Numbered from the stretch's first letter, positions 14,358 through 23,722 are shown. The stretch: DNA of 24,359 nucleotides from an uncultured Synergistia bacterium (GCA_937888925.1 CALARM010000842.1:1-24359); one strand, 5' to 3'. Notes: generated by a model not told the origin, from the letters alone. Numbers and translations: made by a program.

Positions 14358-15884
14358 ATGGATAATAAAAAAGTAGACAGCCTTACTGCTAAAACCTTAC
14401 ATGGTATAAAATGGACGTATATGTCTGGAATAATTAATGCATTGGCACAAATAGCCTTCAGTGCAGTTATGGCACGTTTATTAGAGCCATCTGCTTTCGG
14501 TATTATTGCTATGGCTATGGTTCTAATAGGCTTTGGTAACAGATTTACCATAATGGGTATAGGGTCTACTATAATTCAAAAAAAAGAAATTACAGAAGAA
14601 GATATTAGAGCATCTTTTACTTCTTCTTTCTTTTTAGGAATATTATTTTTTATTTTATTCTGGTTCATTTCACCTCTGACAATTTATATTTTTAAAAATA
14701 AAGAAGTCATTCCAGTATTAAAAATTACATCTATTTCATTTATTCTTTCCAGTCTTTCAATTACATCTTCAAGTATTCTCACAAGAAATATGATGTTTCG
14801 ATATATAGCAATTAATAATGTCATTTCATATATAGTAGGTTATGGATTAACTGGTATAATAATGGCCAGTAGAGGTTTTGGTGTTTGGAGTCTGGTTTTT
14901 GCTAATTTGACTCAAATGGGCATTAATGCATTATTATGTTATTTTCACACAAAACATCCCATTAAGTTTATCTATAAACGGAAATATTACAGATATTTAT
15001 TCTTTTTCGGAGGCAAGATGACTATTGTTAGATTTCTTGAATTTATAAGTGCTAATATTGATACTTTATTTATAGGTCATTTCTTAGGGTCAACCTCTCT
15101 TGGTTTATATAATAGAGCTTACATACTAGTCTGTGTACCAACATATTATTTTACAAATAGTTTAACCTCTGTACTTTTCCCATCACTAAGTAAACTTCAG
15201 GAAGATAATAAGGCTTTGAAAAAATGGTTCTTAAAAGTAACAATGCTACTCAGTGCATTTATAATACCATTATGTTTCGGTATTTCTGCTGCTTCCAGAG
15301 AAATTATTTTAACCATCCTTGGAGATAAATGGATTAAAGCGATACCAATTATGCAAATACTTTCTATAGCTATGCCTCCATTTCTCCTTGCTATTTTACC
15401 AATAATTATATGTGATGCTACAGCAAGATTAAATGTAAAGATTGTTATACAATTATTTTATATTTTATTTTTATTATTATTTTTTTATTTTATGATAAAT
15501 TATGGTCTTACTGGTTGTGCATTTATAATTTTAATTGGAGAATTTATTCGTTATATAATTTATATTTCTTATTTAAAAAATATATTTAATATTACTATTA
15601 AAGAATTATTTGAAATTTATGTATTTCCTCTTTTATCAGGTTTAGTTACAGGATTATTAATTTATTGTCTCTCTAATTACATAAGAATTATGCAAATCCA
15701 CACTTTAATATTACTTTTTATACAAATATTACTAGGAATTATAATTTTATTTGTTAGCTTAATAATTAATAAAAAAGTTATATATGAAGTTAAAAATATT
15801 ATCAGTAATTCAGGTATAATGTTTACTAACAATATATTATTTAAGAAATTAAATTTAATTTTAAATTTAACTGATTATAATTAG
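14358..15884 (+). CDS. wzx: Wzx-like polysaccharide flippase (MOP/MATE superfamily)
   Basis: 508 residues, nearly all hydrophobic, with about 12-14 predicted membrane helices. The N-terminus GIKWTYMSGIINALAQIAFS and ARLLEPSAFGIIAMAMVLIGF is the classic start of RfbX/Wzx-type transporters, and the conserved GSTSLGLYNRAY (about 243-254) lies in the middle. It would flip undecaprenyl-linked oligosaccharide to the outer face of the cytoplasmic membrane. GGAG at 14345-14348 supports ATG 14358. Position within the glycosyltransferase genes and just before a polymerase/ligase-like gene fits a Wzx/Wzy-type pathway. The symbol is by fold and context, not by close homology. Confidence 0.85.
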   Translation: MDNKKVDSLTAKTLHGIKWTYMSGIINALAQIAFSAVMARLLEPSAFGIIAMAMVLIGFGNRFTIMGIGSTIIQKKEITEEDIRASFTSSFFLGILFFILFWFISPLTIYIFKNKEVIPVLKITSISFILSSLSITSSSILTRNMMFRYIAINNVISYIVGYGLTGIIMASRGFGVWSLVFANLTQMGINALLCYFHTKHPIKFIYKRKYYRYLFFFGGKMTIVRFLEFISANIDTLFIGHFLGSTSLGLYNRAYILVCVPTYYFTNSLTSVLFPSLSKLQEDNKALKKWFLKVTMLLSAFIIPLCFGISAASREIILTILGDKWIKAIPIMQILSIAMPPFLLAILPIIICDATARLNVKIVIQLFYILFLLLFFYFMINYGLTGCAFIILIGEFIRYIIYISYLKNIFNITIKELFEIYVFPLLSGLVTGLLIYCLSNYIRIMQIHTLILLFIQILLGIIILFVSLIINKKVIYEVKNIISNSGIMFTNNILFKKLNLILNLTDYN

Positions 15885-15924
15885 TTAGTTTTATAACAAT
15901 TAGAAAATAAAGTATCGATTAATT

Positions 15925-17088
15925 ATGTTAAAGAAGAGTTTTATAGTAACAATTTTTCTCATATCTATAATATTATTTGAAATTAATTTTCTTATGTTAT
16001 TTTCTGAACAAACTGTAGCTAATATAAGAGATGGTATTATAATATGTTTTATGATTTTATCATGTGCATTTTTTGTGTCTAATAAAATAAAGGATAAATT
16101 TTTAAAAAGTCATTTATTACTTTACTTAATTTATTATTTATTTATAATCTTAGAGTCTATTTTTAAATATAATTCCATTATAAAATACCCTCATATTTTA
16201 CTTACAATAAGCAGTTTTTTTTATACTGTGGTTTTTTATACGTTACTAAGAATAAATACAGACTTATTTTTAAATAGGTTATGTTATGTAACATGCGGAT
16301 ATATATATATTCAGGAAATAATAATGAGAGTATACAACCCATATTCATATAGGGTTTTACCTGTTCACATAATATATATGTTATTATTTGTCACTCTATA
16401 TTTTACCATTAATCAAGTTACAAAATCTGCTTTATACAAATCTATAATTATAATAATAAATTTATTATTTATAGTAGTTGAAAACCATAGAACTGTATGG
16501 GTTTCTGGATTCACAGGTGGTATTTTACTAACAATTTTTCTTGGAAAAATAAAAAAAATCCATATCAAAAAAAAATATTTATCAATAAGTATATTTTGTA
16601 TTATATTATTTTTATTTGCATTTTCATTTACTAATCAAGAATTTAAAACTTATTTTAAAGAGAGAATTGAAGATATTTATAAATTTAAAGAACAAGGTAC
16701 AGGAAAGTGGAGATATGACATGTATGAATATTACTGTCCCATTATAATAAACAATTTGATCTTCGGAACAAGGTTTGAAGGCTTCGAAATAACGCCTATA
16801 TACGAACGACATTTTCGCAAAGAAACAGGACATCACTTCCACTCTGGTTATTTGGTGATCTTATTTTATCATGGATTATTTGGTTTCTATCTTTTGTATG
16901 GACCGATATTTTATTATTTATACAAATCATGGAAACATGCTGAACTATCATTAGAAAATATCTTCTTATATTCTTTTATTTTTACTGGTATTTTCTATTC
17001 TTTAAGTTATATTTTACCTTACTTCTATTATGGTATTCTAGGAATAAGTTTTATCTTTATAAAAAAACAGAAAAATTATAAAAGTTAA
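15925..17088 (+). CDS. O-antigen polymerase/ligase-like membrane protein (Wzy or WaaL type)
   Basis: 387 residues with about ten membrane helices. VENHRTVWVSGFTGGILLTI carries the R-T-x-W pattern of Wzy_C/WaaL proteins, and a large external loop after the seventh or eighth helix ends GHHFHSGYLVILFYHGLFGF, with the typical histidine and glycine pattern before the last helices. Such enzymes polymerise repeat units or ligate the finished chain onto a lipid carrier; the sequence alone does not separate the two. The ribosome-binding site is weak. It follows the flippase gene by 40 bases. Confidence 0.7.
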   Translation: MLKKSFIVTIFLISIILFEINFLMLFSEQTVANIRDGIIICFMILSCAFFVSNKIKDKFLKSHLLLYLIYYLFIILESIFKYNSIIKYPHILLTISSFFYTVVFYTLLRINTDLFLNRLCYVTCGYIYIQEIIMRVYNPYSYRVLPVHIIYMLLFVTLYFTINQVTKSALYKSIIIIINLLFIVVENHRTVWVSGFTGGILLTIFLGKIKKIHIKKKYLSISIFCIILFLFAFSFTNQEFKTYFKERIEDIYKFKEQGTGKWRYDMYEYYCPIIINNLIFGTRFEGFEITPIYERHFRKETGHHFHSGYLVILFYHGLFGFYLLYGPIFYYLYKSWKHAELSLENIFLYSFIFTGIFYSLSYILPYFYYGILGISFIFIKKQKNYKS

Positions 17089-17101
17089 CTTGATTTGAAT
17101 T

Positions 17102-18022
17102 ATGGTAAATTATGAAATTAATTATAAATTATTAGATAATAATTTAAATTATAAATATTGTCCTTTATGTCTTAATAAAGATATAAAGAATAAAGGAGAA
17201 ATAAAATATCCAGAAAAACTTTTATTTTCATCTGTATATGTTAAATTAAAAAATAAATCTGAATTATGGTATTGCAATAATTGCCTTTCAGGATTTATTC
17301 AAAATGTAATAAGAAAAGAAGATGCTGAAATGTTATATACTAACTCTGATAGTACAAAACGTTGGCAATTAAAGGGAAATTTTATAGAAGATAAAACTAA
17401 AGACGTAATATCTATAATGAAAAGACTTCTTTATAAAGCAAATTCGATAATTGATATCGGATGCAATACTGGTGAATTATTAGATTATGCAAAACGTTGT
17501 AATTGCATTACATATGGTATAGAATATTCTGAGTCTGGAGAAAAAATCTGTAAAGGCAAAGGGCATAATATGTTAAAAAGTTTAAAAGATATAGTTCATC
17601 CTGTAGATATTATAGTTGCATTTGATTTAATTGAGCATTTATATAATTTTAATGAATTTTTATATGACAGCTTTAACGCATTATCTCCTGAAGGGAACTT
17701 GGTTATTTTAACTGGTAATATAAATTCTCTACCTGCTAAATTACTTGGTAGTCACTGGTGGTATAACAGTTTTCCTGAGCATATTATATTTCCATCTATT
17801 AATCTATTATTTTCCTTACCAAATTGGGTTGTTGAAGATTATCGTTTTTGTTATAATTCGAATTCTCATATTAAACCTTTCACTAGAATTTTACTATCAA
17901 ATCTCAAAAATATAGTTATGAAAAAATATTCAGGATCACCATCATTTTGGCCTGATCATTACATAATTATTTTAACCCGTAAAAAGGATCACAGTATAAC
18001 GCTAATGAATAAAATATACTGA
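17102..18022 (+). CDS. SAM methyltransferase with N-terminal zinc ribbon
   Basis: 306 residues. The N-terminal part has CPLC (about 20-23) and CNNC (about 59-62), a putative zinc ribbon seen in many sugar-locus methyltransferases. Then SIIDIGCNTGELLDYAKR (motif I), GIEYSESG, DIIVAFDLIEHL and SFNALSPEGNLVILTGN. The C-terminal part (SHWWYNSFPEHIIFPSINLL) matches the Methyltransf_23 enzymes, which often act on nucleotide-linked sugars. It follows the polymerase-like gene by 13 bases and has no obvious Shine-Dalgarno, so coupling to upstream translation is likely. Confidence 0.8.
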   Translation: MVNYEINYKLLDNNLNYKYCPLCLNKDIKNKGEIKYPEKLLFSSVYVKLKNKSELWYCNNCLSGFIQNVIRKEDAEMLYTNSDSTKRWQLKGNFIEDKTKDVISIMKRLLYKANSIIDIGCNTGELLDYAKRCNCITYGIEYSESGEKICKGKGHNMLKSLKDIVHPVDIIVAFDLIEHLYNFNEFLYDSFNALSPEGNLVILTGNINSLPAKLLGSHWWYNSFPEHIIFPSINLLFSLPNWVVEDYRFCYNSNSHIKPFTRILLSNLKNIVMKKYSGSPSFWPDHYIIILTRKKDHSITLMNKIY

Positions 18023-18081
18023 AGAAATAAAGTCGATATTTTTAATATGTATAGTTAAAATAACAGAAAGGCTGTAAATAT

Positions 18082-18837
18082 ATGTTCATAAATATAAAAA
18101 AATATATAACATCTAGACTAAATAAACTAGAAATTATTATTAATACACCTGGTGCTTATAAAGCACGAAAATCTGGGTGTTATTTAGAATTTTACGCTGT
18201 AGTATATAATATTTTTAGAAGAAGTATAAAACCTGAAACTATTATAGATATTGGAGCTAATAGAGGAATGTTTGTAAAATGTGCAAACTGTATTTTTCCT
18301 GAAGCTACTATTTATGCTTTTGAACCATTAAAAGAGCCTTATCATGAGCTATGTAAGCTTAAAAAGAAAATACCTAAGCTTGAGTGTTATAATATTGCAA
18401 TAGGTGAGAAATCTGAGGAGATAACAATATATAAGAATAATTATGACTATTCAAGTTCTTTATTAGAAATGAACGACTTACATAAAAATGCCTTTCCTTA
18501 TACAGCAGAATTAACAATGGAAAAAGTAGAAGTTAAAACGTTAGATAATGTATTATCAGGTAAAAATTTAGAAAAACCAATTTTAATGAAGATTGATGTT
18601 CAGGGATATGAAAAATTTGTATTAAATGGTTCTCAGGAAACACTAAAACATGTCAATTATGTTATTTGCGAATTATCTTTTTTTGAATTATACAAAGGTC
18701 AAGCATTATTCAATGATGTCTATAATATGTTTATTGAGTATGGTTTTAATTTTTTTGGTCAGCTAGGTGAACTCAGGCATCCGGAAACAGATCAAACATT
18801 ACAAATTGATGCTTTCTTTATAAAGAATAATTTATAA
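18082..18837 (+). CDS. FkbM-family methyltransferase
   Basis: 251 residues. IIDIGANRGMF (about 55-65) and FEPLKEPYHELCKLK are the FkbM motif I and adjacent acidic residue, ECYNIAIGEKSEEITIY and VEVKTLDNVL follow, and MKIDVQGYEKFVLNG is the hallmark motif of the family. FkbM enzymes are O-methyltransferases; acceptors in glycan loci are sugars or lipid-linked chains, unknown here. GAAAGG at 18066-18071 lies ten bases before ATG 18082. It is the last soluble biosynthetic gene before the secreted protein. Confidence 0.85.
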   Translation: MFINIKKYITSRLNKLEIIINTPGAYKARKSGCYLEFYAVVYNIFRRSIKPETIIDIGANRGMFVKCANCIFPEATIYAFEPLKEPYHELCKLKKKIPKLECYNIAIGEKSEEITIYKNNYDYSSSLLEMNDLHKNAFPYTAELTMEKVEVKTLDNVLSGKNLEKPILMKIDVQGYEKFVLNGSQETLKHVNYVICELSFFELYKGQALFNDVYNMFIEYGFNFFGQLGELRHPETDQTLQIDAFFIKNNL

Positions 18838-18878
18838 AATAAATATAAATTTGCTATTTTTTATAGGAGTAACTGGTT

Positions 18879-21800
18879 ATGAAATTTTTAAAATTACTAT
18901 CTATACTCTGTTTTTGTTATTTACTACTTATATCAGGCAGATGTAGTGAAAAGGAATTTAAATTCTATGTCTCTAAAGATGGAAATGATGCATGGTCAGG
19001 TAAAATTCCTTCTCCTTCCTCTTCTGATGGTCCTTTTGCCACACTCGAAAGAGCAAGAGATGAAATAAGAAAACTTAAGAATGGTAAAGAAGTAAACATA
19101 CCATTTACAGTTTATGTAAGAGATGGCACATATACAATTGAAAAAACTTTCTTACTGGAAAGTGAAGACTCTGGAACAGAAGATTACCCTATTACATATC
19201 AATCTTATGAAAACGAAAAACCTGTTCTCACAGGAAGCAAAACTGTCGCTGAATTCAAACCATATAAAGGAGAAATTTTACAATGTGATTTAAAGAAAAA
19301 TAACTTTGATAAAATAATTTTCAAACAAATTTTTTTCTGTAATAAAAGACAAATAATAGCACGTTATCCAAATTTAGATGTCAAGGATCCTCATGGAGGC
19401 GTATGGGCATATATTGCATCTGTTGATACAGGTGGTGTAAAGGATCATTTTATATGCACAGATGATGTCATAAAAAAATGGACAAATTTAGAGCAATCAG
19501 AAATCTGCATATTTCCAGGATATGACTGGGCGTGGAATATTATCCCTATAAAATCGGCAAATCAGGAAAAATCTGAAATTATACTTACAAAAAACGCTTC
19601 GTATAATCTTCGTATTGGAGATCGATACTATGTTCGAAATCTTTTTGAAGAACTGGATAGTCCAGGCGAATGGTATGTGGATCGAAAAAATTCTGTACTT
19701 TACTTCTGGCCTACATCAGATATTGAAAAAGGAGAAGTTAGAATTCCTGTAACAGGAACTATTATCAATATAAAAAAATCAAAAAATATCATTTTCAGGG
19801 GTTTTACTATAGAAAATTGTGATGAAGATGCAATTTTAATACAGGACTGCTTAAACTGTAATATTACTAAAAGTATCATCAAAAACTGTGGTGGATGGGG
19901 TATAAAGATAGAAGGTGGCAAAAAATCTGGAGCTAATGGTAATGATATCTTTCAAACAGGTGGTGGAGGTATATCAGTCGATGGAGGAGATAGAAAAACC
20001 CTTGAACAAGCTGAAAACTACGCAGTTAATAATTATGTTCATCATACAGGAATTATAAACAAATGGTATTTTAGTACTGCAATCAGTTGTAGAGGGGTGG
20101 GTAATTTAGTAGCCCATAATCTTGTTCATGACACACCATATACTGGCATTGATTTCAGTGGGAATGAACATATTATAGAGTTTAACCATGTACATCATAC
20201 TAACCTTGAGCAGTGTGACGGGGGATGCCTTTATTCCTGCACTTTTGACTGGACTCAAAGGGGAAATACTATAAGATATAATAGAATACACAATAGCGGA
20301 GGATTTGGAAAAACAGGAGGCATAAAAGATGGAAAATTCACTTATACTTACCCTCGATTTACCTGGGGCATTTATCTTGATGCCCCCAATAGTGGTCATT
20401 ATGTTTATGGAAATATAATCTGGAATACACCTTTTGCTGCTATGGATAATCATGGAGGAAGGGACAATGTCTTTGAAAACAATATACTTATAGATTGCAC
20501 TCCCTTTAGCCCTTTATGCCTTTCTCCTTCCTTTGCGTATTGGCCAACCATATGTAACAAACTTAAAGATAACTGTTATCCATATTCACCCTATTTAAAA
20601 TTATATCCTGACCTTGCAGACTATTTAAATACGAAACCTGAATCTATGACTGGATTAAAATTCATAAGAAATATTGTTTATTATACAGAAGAAAAAAGTA
20701 AATCAATAAAGAAAAATTCTAAAGGTGAACAAATTATTTATCATTATAATACTTACAGAGAAGATTTTTCTAAAAATGAATTTGATTTCAATACAATTTA
20801 TTGCCCCTCTGATATACAACTAAAAGTTAAATTCTCCTATGAGGGCGAAGGAAGTAAACTATTAACATGGAAAGACTGGAAAAATCTCAATGTTGATAAA
20901 GAATCGATCATTTCAGATCCTCTATTCATAGATATAAAAAACCATAATTTCCGATTAAAAGATGAATCACCTGCTTTAAAACTCGGCTTCAAACAGATTC
21001 CTTTAGATAAAATCGGCCTTTATGAGGATGAAGCACGAGCTACCTGGCCTGTAGTAGAATCTCCTGGTGCTGCTTCTCTTGGAGATTTTACTACTGAGAG
21101 ATATTTTATAGTACCTGGATATGAAAAAAGAAAAGCAGAGGAATTTACTCTTAGAGATGGAGTAGGAAACTTTTTCTCAAAATTGCAAAAAAAACAGTCT
21201 GTAAAAATAGCTTATTTTGAAGGAGGTTTCAATCCTCAACATGGATGGAGACAGGGTGTAATAAACTGGCTAAAAGAAAAATATCCAGGAGCAGATATTA
21301 CTGAAGTAGATGCATCTATATCTGGTTCTGCTCCTGGCTCTCTTTTTAGTATTTACCGTTTTAGCCATTATGTCCTGGAAAAAAAGCCTGATCTTGTATT
21401 TGTAGATTTCAGTATTGATGACTATAGAATTAATGCAGATATGGATACAATGTGGAAAGTCATAGAAGGTATGATAAGGCAGGCAAGAAAATCAAATCCT
21501 GAAATGGATATAATATTTCTCCATTCTTTTAATCCTGGAATGGAAAAAGACTATAAAGACAATTTATCTCCTGAAGCTGTTTCAGCCTACGAAAAAATAG
21601 CAGATTACTACGGTATCTCTTCTATTAATATGTCGTATAGAATAGGAAAAATGGTAAATGAAGGAAAAATTATTACAAAAGCAACCCAGGAAGAAGCAAA
21701 ACAGATAAAAGATAAAATTATATTTACCTTTAACTATAGTCCAACTCCTGAAAGTAACACTATATATACACAGGTTATATTAGAAGGACTCGAAAAACTT

Positions 21801-22328
21801 TCGAAAAACTCAAAAGCAAAAATTTATATTTTGCCAGAACCTTTTAGAAAAGACAATATGGAAAGAGCAAAACTTGTTTCTATTTCTTCCTCTATAGTTT
21901 CAATGTTTGGTGAATGGAAAAAGATTTCTCCTTCTGATATTAATGGAAAAAATTTCTCTAAATATTTTGAAGAAATGTGGTGTACAGATAAACCAGGGGC
22001 AAAAATTACTCTGAAATTTAAAGGCACTGACGCAGGTATTTTCACAATACTTACTCCTGATACAGGAATAGTCAGAATTACTATAGATGGAAAAGAAATG
22101 GGAATAAAAAACTATATGAGTCTCTGGGCATCTCACTACCCACTTACTGCATTTAATATCGCCTCCGGCCTTGAAGACAAGGAACATACTGTTACAATAG
22201 AACTTCTCCCTGACCCGCCAGACAGGACTGATGCTATTGAGGAAGCGAAAAGGCTGAACAGATATAAGGCAGAGGATTTTCAAGGAGTGGCTCTTTATAT
22301 AGGATGGATAAGGATTATTGGAGATTAA
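18879..22328 (+). CDS. Secreted right-handed beta-helix protein with degenerate SGNH-like domain and C-terminal beta-sandwich
   Basis: 1149 residues. A signal peptide occupies about 1-21 (MKFLKLLSILCFCYLLLISG); C22 is not in a proper lipobox. The N-terminal part starts YVSKDGNDAWSGK and GPFATLERARDEIR, the standard lead-in of right-handed parallel beta-helix proteins. Helix rungs run from about 301 (SKNIIFRGFTIENC...) to about 545, and the helix closes near 680-705 (DPLF...HNFRLKDESPALKLGF). Residues 775-1000 resemble an SGNH hydrolase: EGGFNPQHGWRQG replaces the G-G-S nucleophile block with F784, SISGS keeps the second block, and FSIDDYR has D where N is expected. Residues 1033-1130 form a beta-sandwich typical of such hydrolases (TDAGIFTILTPDTGIVRITI). 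AGGAG (18865-18869) precedes the ATG by nine bases. A role in polymer binding or modification is inferred from position only. Confidence 0.7.
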   Translation: MKFLKLLSILCFCYLLLISGRCSEKEFKFYVSKDGNDAWSGKIPSPSSSDGPFATLERARDEIRKLKNGKEVNIPFTVYVRDGTYTIEKTFLLESEDSGTEDYPITYQSYENEKPVLTGSKTVAEFKPYKGEILQCDLKKNNFDKIIFKQIFFCNKRQIIARYPNLDVKDPHGGVWAYIASVDTGGVKDHFICTDDVIKKWTNLEQSEICIFPGYDWAWNIIPIKSANQEKSEIILTKNASYNLRIGDRYYVRNLFEELDSPGEWYVDRKNSVLYFWPTSDIEKGEVRIPVTGTIINIKKSKNIIFRGFTIENCDEDAILIQDCLNCNITKSIIKNCGGWGIKIEGGKKSGANGNDIFQTGGGGISVDGGDRKTLEQAENYAVNNYVHHTGIINKWYFSTAISCRGVGNLVAHNLVHDTPYTGIDFSGNEHIIEFNHVHHTNLEQCDGGCLYSCTFDWTQRGNTIRYNRIHNSGGFGKTGGIKDGKFTYTYPRFTWGIYLDAPNSGHYVYGNIIWNTPFAAMDNHGGRDNVFENNILIDCTPFSPLCLSPSFAYWPTICNKLKDNCYPYSPYLKLYPDLADYLNTKPESMTGLKFIRNIVYYTEEKSKSIKKNSKGEQIIYHYNTYREDFSKNEFDFNTIYCPSDIQLKVKFSYEGEGSKLLTWKDWKNLNVDKESIISDPLFIDIKNHNFRLKDESPALKLGFKQIPLDKIGLYEDEARATWPVVESPGAASLGDFTTERYFIVPGYEKRKAEEFTLRDGVGNFFSKLQKKQSVKIAYFEGGFNPQHGWRQGVINWLKEKYPGADITEVDASISGSAPGSLFSIYRFSHYVLEKKPDLVFVDFSIDDYRINADMDTMWKVIEGMIRQARKSNPEMDIIFLHSFNPGMEKDYKDNLSPEAVSAYEKIADYYGISSINMSYRIGKMVNEGKIITKATQEEAKQIKDKIIFTFNYSPTPESNTIYTQVILEGLEKLSKNSKAKIYILPEPFRKDNMERAKLVSISSSIVSMFGEWKKISPSDINGKNFSKYFEEMWCTDKPGAKITLKFKGTDAGIFTILTPDTGIVRITIDGKEMGIKNYMSLWASHYPLTAFNIASGLEDKEHTVTIELLPDPPDRTDAIEEAKRLNRYKAEDFQGVALYIGWIRIIGD

Positions 22329-22390
22329 TATCAACTACCAGCTGCTAGCCGCATTTCATGACTGAATAATTCAAGGAGAAAAAAAGTCAA

Positions 22391-22431
22391 AATCCCCTGA
22401 TTGCCTGTGACCTGTCTGCAGAGCAGGGATT
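22391..22431. terminator. Weak hairpin between convergent genes
   Basis: AATCCCCTG (22391-22399) pairs with CAGGGATT (22424-22431) with one bulged C; a TTTGTCTTTT stretch follows some ten bases later. It is the only stem I see between the secreted protein gene and the convergent Rpn gene, and could act as a bidirectional terminator. Confidence 0.3.
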
Positions 22432-22462
22432 GTTCTGTCATTTGTCTTTTATTATTTCTTTT

Positions 22463-23425
22463 TTAAAAATCATTCTCCCCCATTTCAAGAATTCTCGCAA
22501 CCTCTTTCCTCTCCATACCGGCAAGAAGCATCTTCCTGGCAGACTCAATCTTCCCTTCCAGCTTCCCTTCCAGCTTCCCTTCCTGTTTCCCTTCCAGTTT
22601 CCCTTTTTCCATGCCTTTTTCCATGCCTTTTTCCATGCCTTTTTCCATACCTTTTTCCATTCCCTCTTTCAAACCCTTGCTGTATCCATAACGTTCAAAA
22701 GTTGTTACATATGGCATTCCGCTCACCTCCTCAAATTTACTCATTTCTTCATAATAAATTTTCTCATATTCTTCCGGCAGATTTATTAACCAGTCGATAA
22801 ATCTTAATAATTTTAGAGAATCTTTCCTGTTAAAAACAGATTTAGATAACACTATTTTCAGTGATAATTTCTTATCATTATCTTTCTTCACTTCAAGAAG
22901 TCTTATATATGTTTCCACTACTATAGCAAAAGGATTTTCGCTGTTTTTCAACTCATGGAGCCTGTCTTTATAATCTATTAATTTCACTACAGGATAATCA
23001 AATACGAGACTGAAAGGCCCCGCTTTGAATCTATAAGGACCGGGACGAAATCTTTTATCTTCATCTGTGAGAATAACCAGGCTTATAACCTCTTTATGAT
23101 ATCTGTCAAAAATTCTGTAATTATACATGTAGATACGTTCGGAAAATTTCTTTTCCCTTTTTCCCTGCACTTCTACATGACAGAGGCACCACCGTTCAGT
23201 ACCATCTTTAAAATAAATTTTAACCAGCTTATCGGCAAATCTTTTCCCCGTTTCACCGGCTTTTACTATCTTTTCAAGCTCTTTATCCAGAAAGACTGGC
23301 TCTTTAGAAAAATCTATATCTTTATATAAATCATAAAAGAAAAACTCCATAAACTGAGGAAACAGTTCCTCCAGGATATCTTTCCACGCACTGTCTTCTA
23401 ATTTATTATATCTTTTAACGGCCAT
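22463..23425 (-). CDS. Rpn/YhgA-like PD-(D/E)XK nuclease family protein with KGME spacer
   Basis: 320 residues. The N-terminal domain has the core of a PD-(D/E)XK fold: D65 in FADKLVKIYF and E85-V-Q87 in HVEVQGKREKKF, followed by YMYNYRIFDRYHKEVISLVILTDED, diagnostic of the Rpn-family putative transposases/nucleases. Residues 254-292 are low complexity, (EGMEKGMEKG...) then (GKLEGK)-type repeats, and a short tail follows (ESARKMLLAGMERKEVARIL). Rpn proteins are DNA endonucleases linked to recombination and, in some bacteria, phage defence. GGA-rich AAAGGA lies eight bases before ATG 23425, and a strong promoter lies upstream on the minus strand. It is transcribed against the polysaccharide cluster. 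All expected catalytic residues are present. Confidence 0.8.
   Translation of the reverse strand: MAVKRYNKLEDSAWKDILEELFPQFMEFFFYDLYKDIDFSKEPVFLDKELEKIVKAGETGKRFADKLVKIYFKDGTERWCLCHVEVQGKREKKFSERIYMYNYRIFDRYHKEVISLVILTDEDKRFRPGPYRFKAGPFSLVFDYPVVKLIDYKDRLHELKNSENPFAIVVETYIRLLEVKKDNDKKLSLKIVLSKSVFNRKDSLKLLRFIDWLINLPEEYEKIYYEEMSKFEEVSGMPYVTTFERYGYSKGLKEGMEKGMEKGMEKGMEKGMEKGKLEGKQEGKLEGKLEGKIESARKMLLAGMERKEVARILEMGENDF
22570..22664 (-). repeat. Low-complexity tandem coding repeat (12-bp unit) of the Rpn gene
   Basis: On the minus strand the unit ATGGAAAAAGGC repeats about five times (M-E-K-G), followed by GGGAAGCTGGAA-type units (G-K-L-E). The peptide is the same as at 1-66 but the codons differ (AAA GGC here, AAG GGT there), so the two arrays did not arise by a recent copy of one into the other. 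Confidence 0.85.
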
Positions 23426-23447
23426 TAATCAGTTCCTTTCACATTTT

Positions 23448-23476
23448 ATTATAAATCTTTTTACTTATTTTGTCTA
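23448..23476 (-). promoter_or_regulatory. Sigma70-type promoter of the Rpn gene
   Basis: On the minus strand TAGACA (plus 23471-23476), 17-bp spacer, TATAAT (plus 23448-23453). Predicted start lies near 23441, giving a leader of about 16 bases that contains AAAGGA. The remaining gap up to 23722 has only a 7-bp stem (TCTATCA 23592-23598 / TGATAGA 23604-23610) and no gene. Confidence 0.65.
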
Positions 23477-23722
23477 TTTTTACAATGTACCTTTCTGTCT
23501 TCCTCCCATAATTTTTCAATGGCGATCTTCAAATTCATTTATACTGGACAGAGTTAATAATATCCACAGCATATGCATCTGAAGAAAATTTTCTATCATA
23601 AATTGATAGATTGAAATAAACTGAATATCTTCACAGACGAAAATTACCTATTATTAATAGCCAAAAAATATACAGCATAAACAAATCTGATGAAATACTG
23701 AAAGACTGAAGGTACTCTGAGG

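Noticed and set aside
20106..20453. 115-codon minus-strand frame inside the beta-helix gene
   Set aside because: Antisense shadow of a clearly coding frame with domain signatures; no promoter or ribosome-binding site.
22340..22345. CAGCTGCTAG near the end of the secreted protein gene as a recombination site
   Set aside because: Short palindromic match only, no second copy and no integrase gene in the window.
22430..22789. 119-codon plus-strand frame with F-H-A-F-F-H repeats
   Set aside because: It is the antisense of the low-complexity repeat of the Rpn gene, with no start signals.
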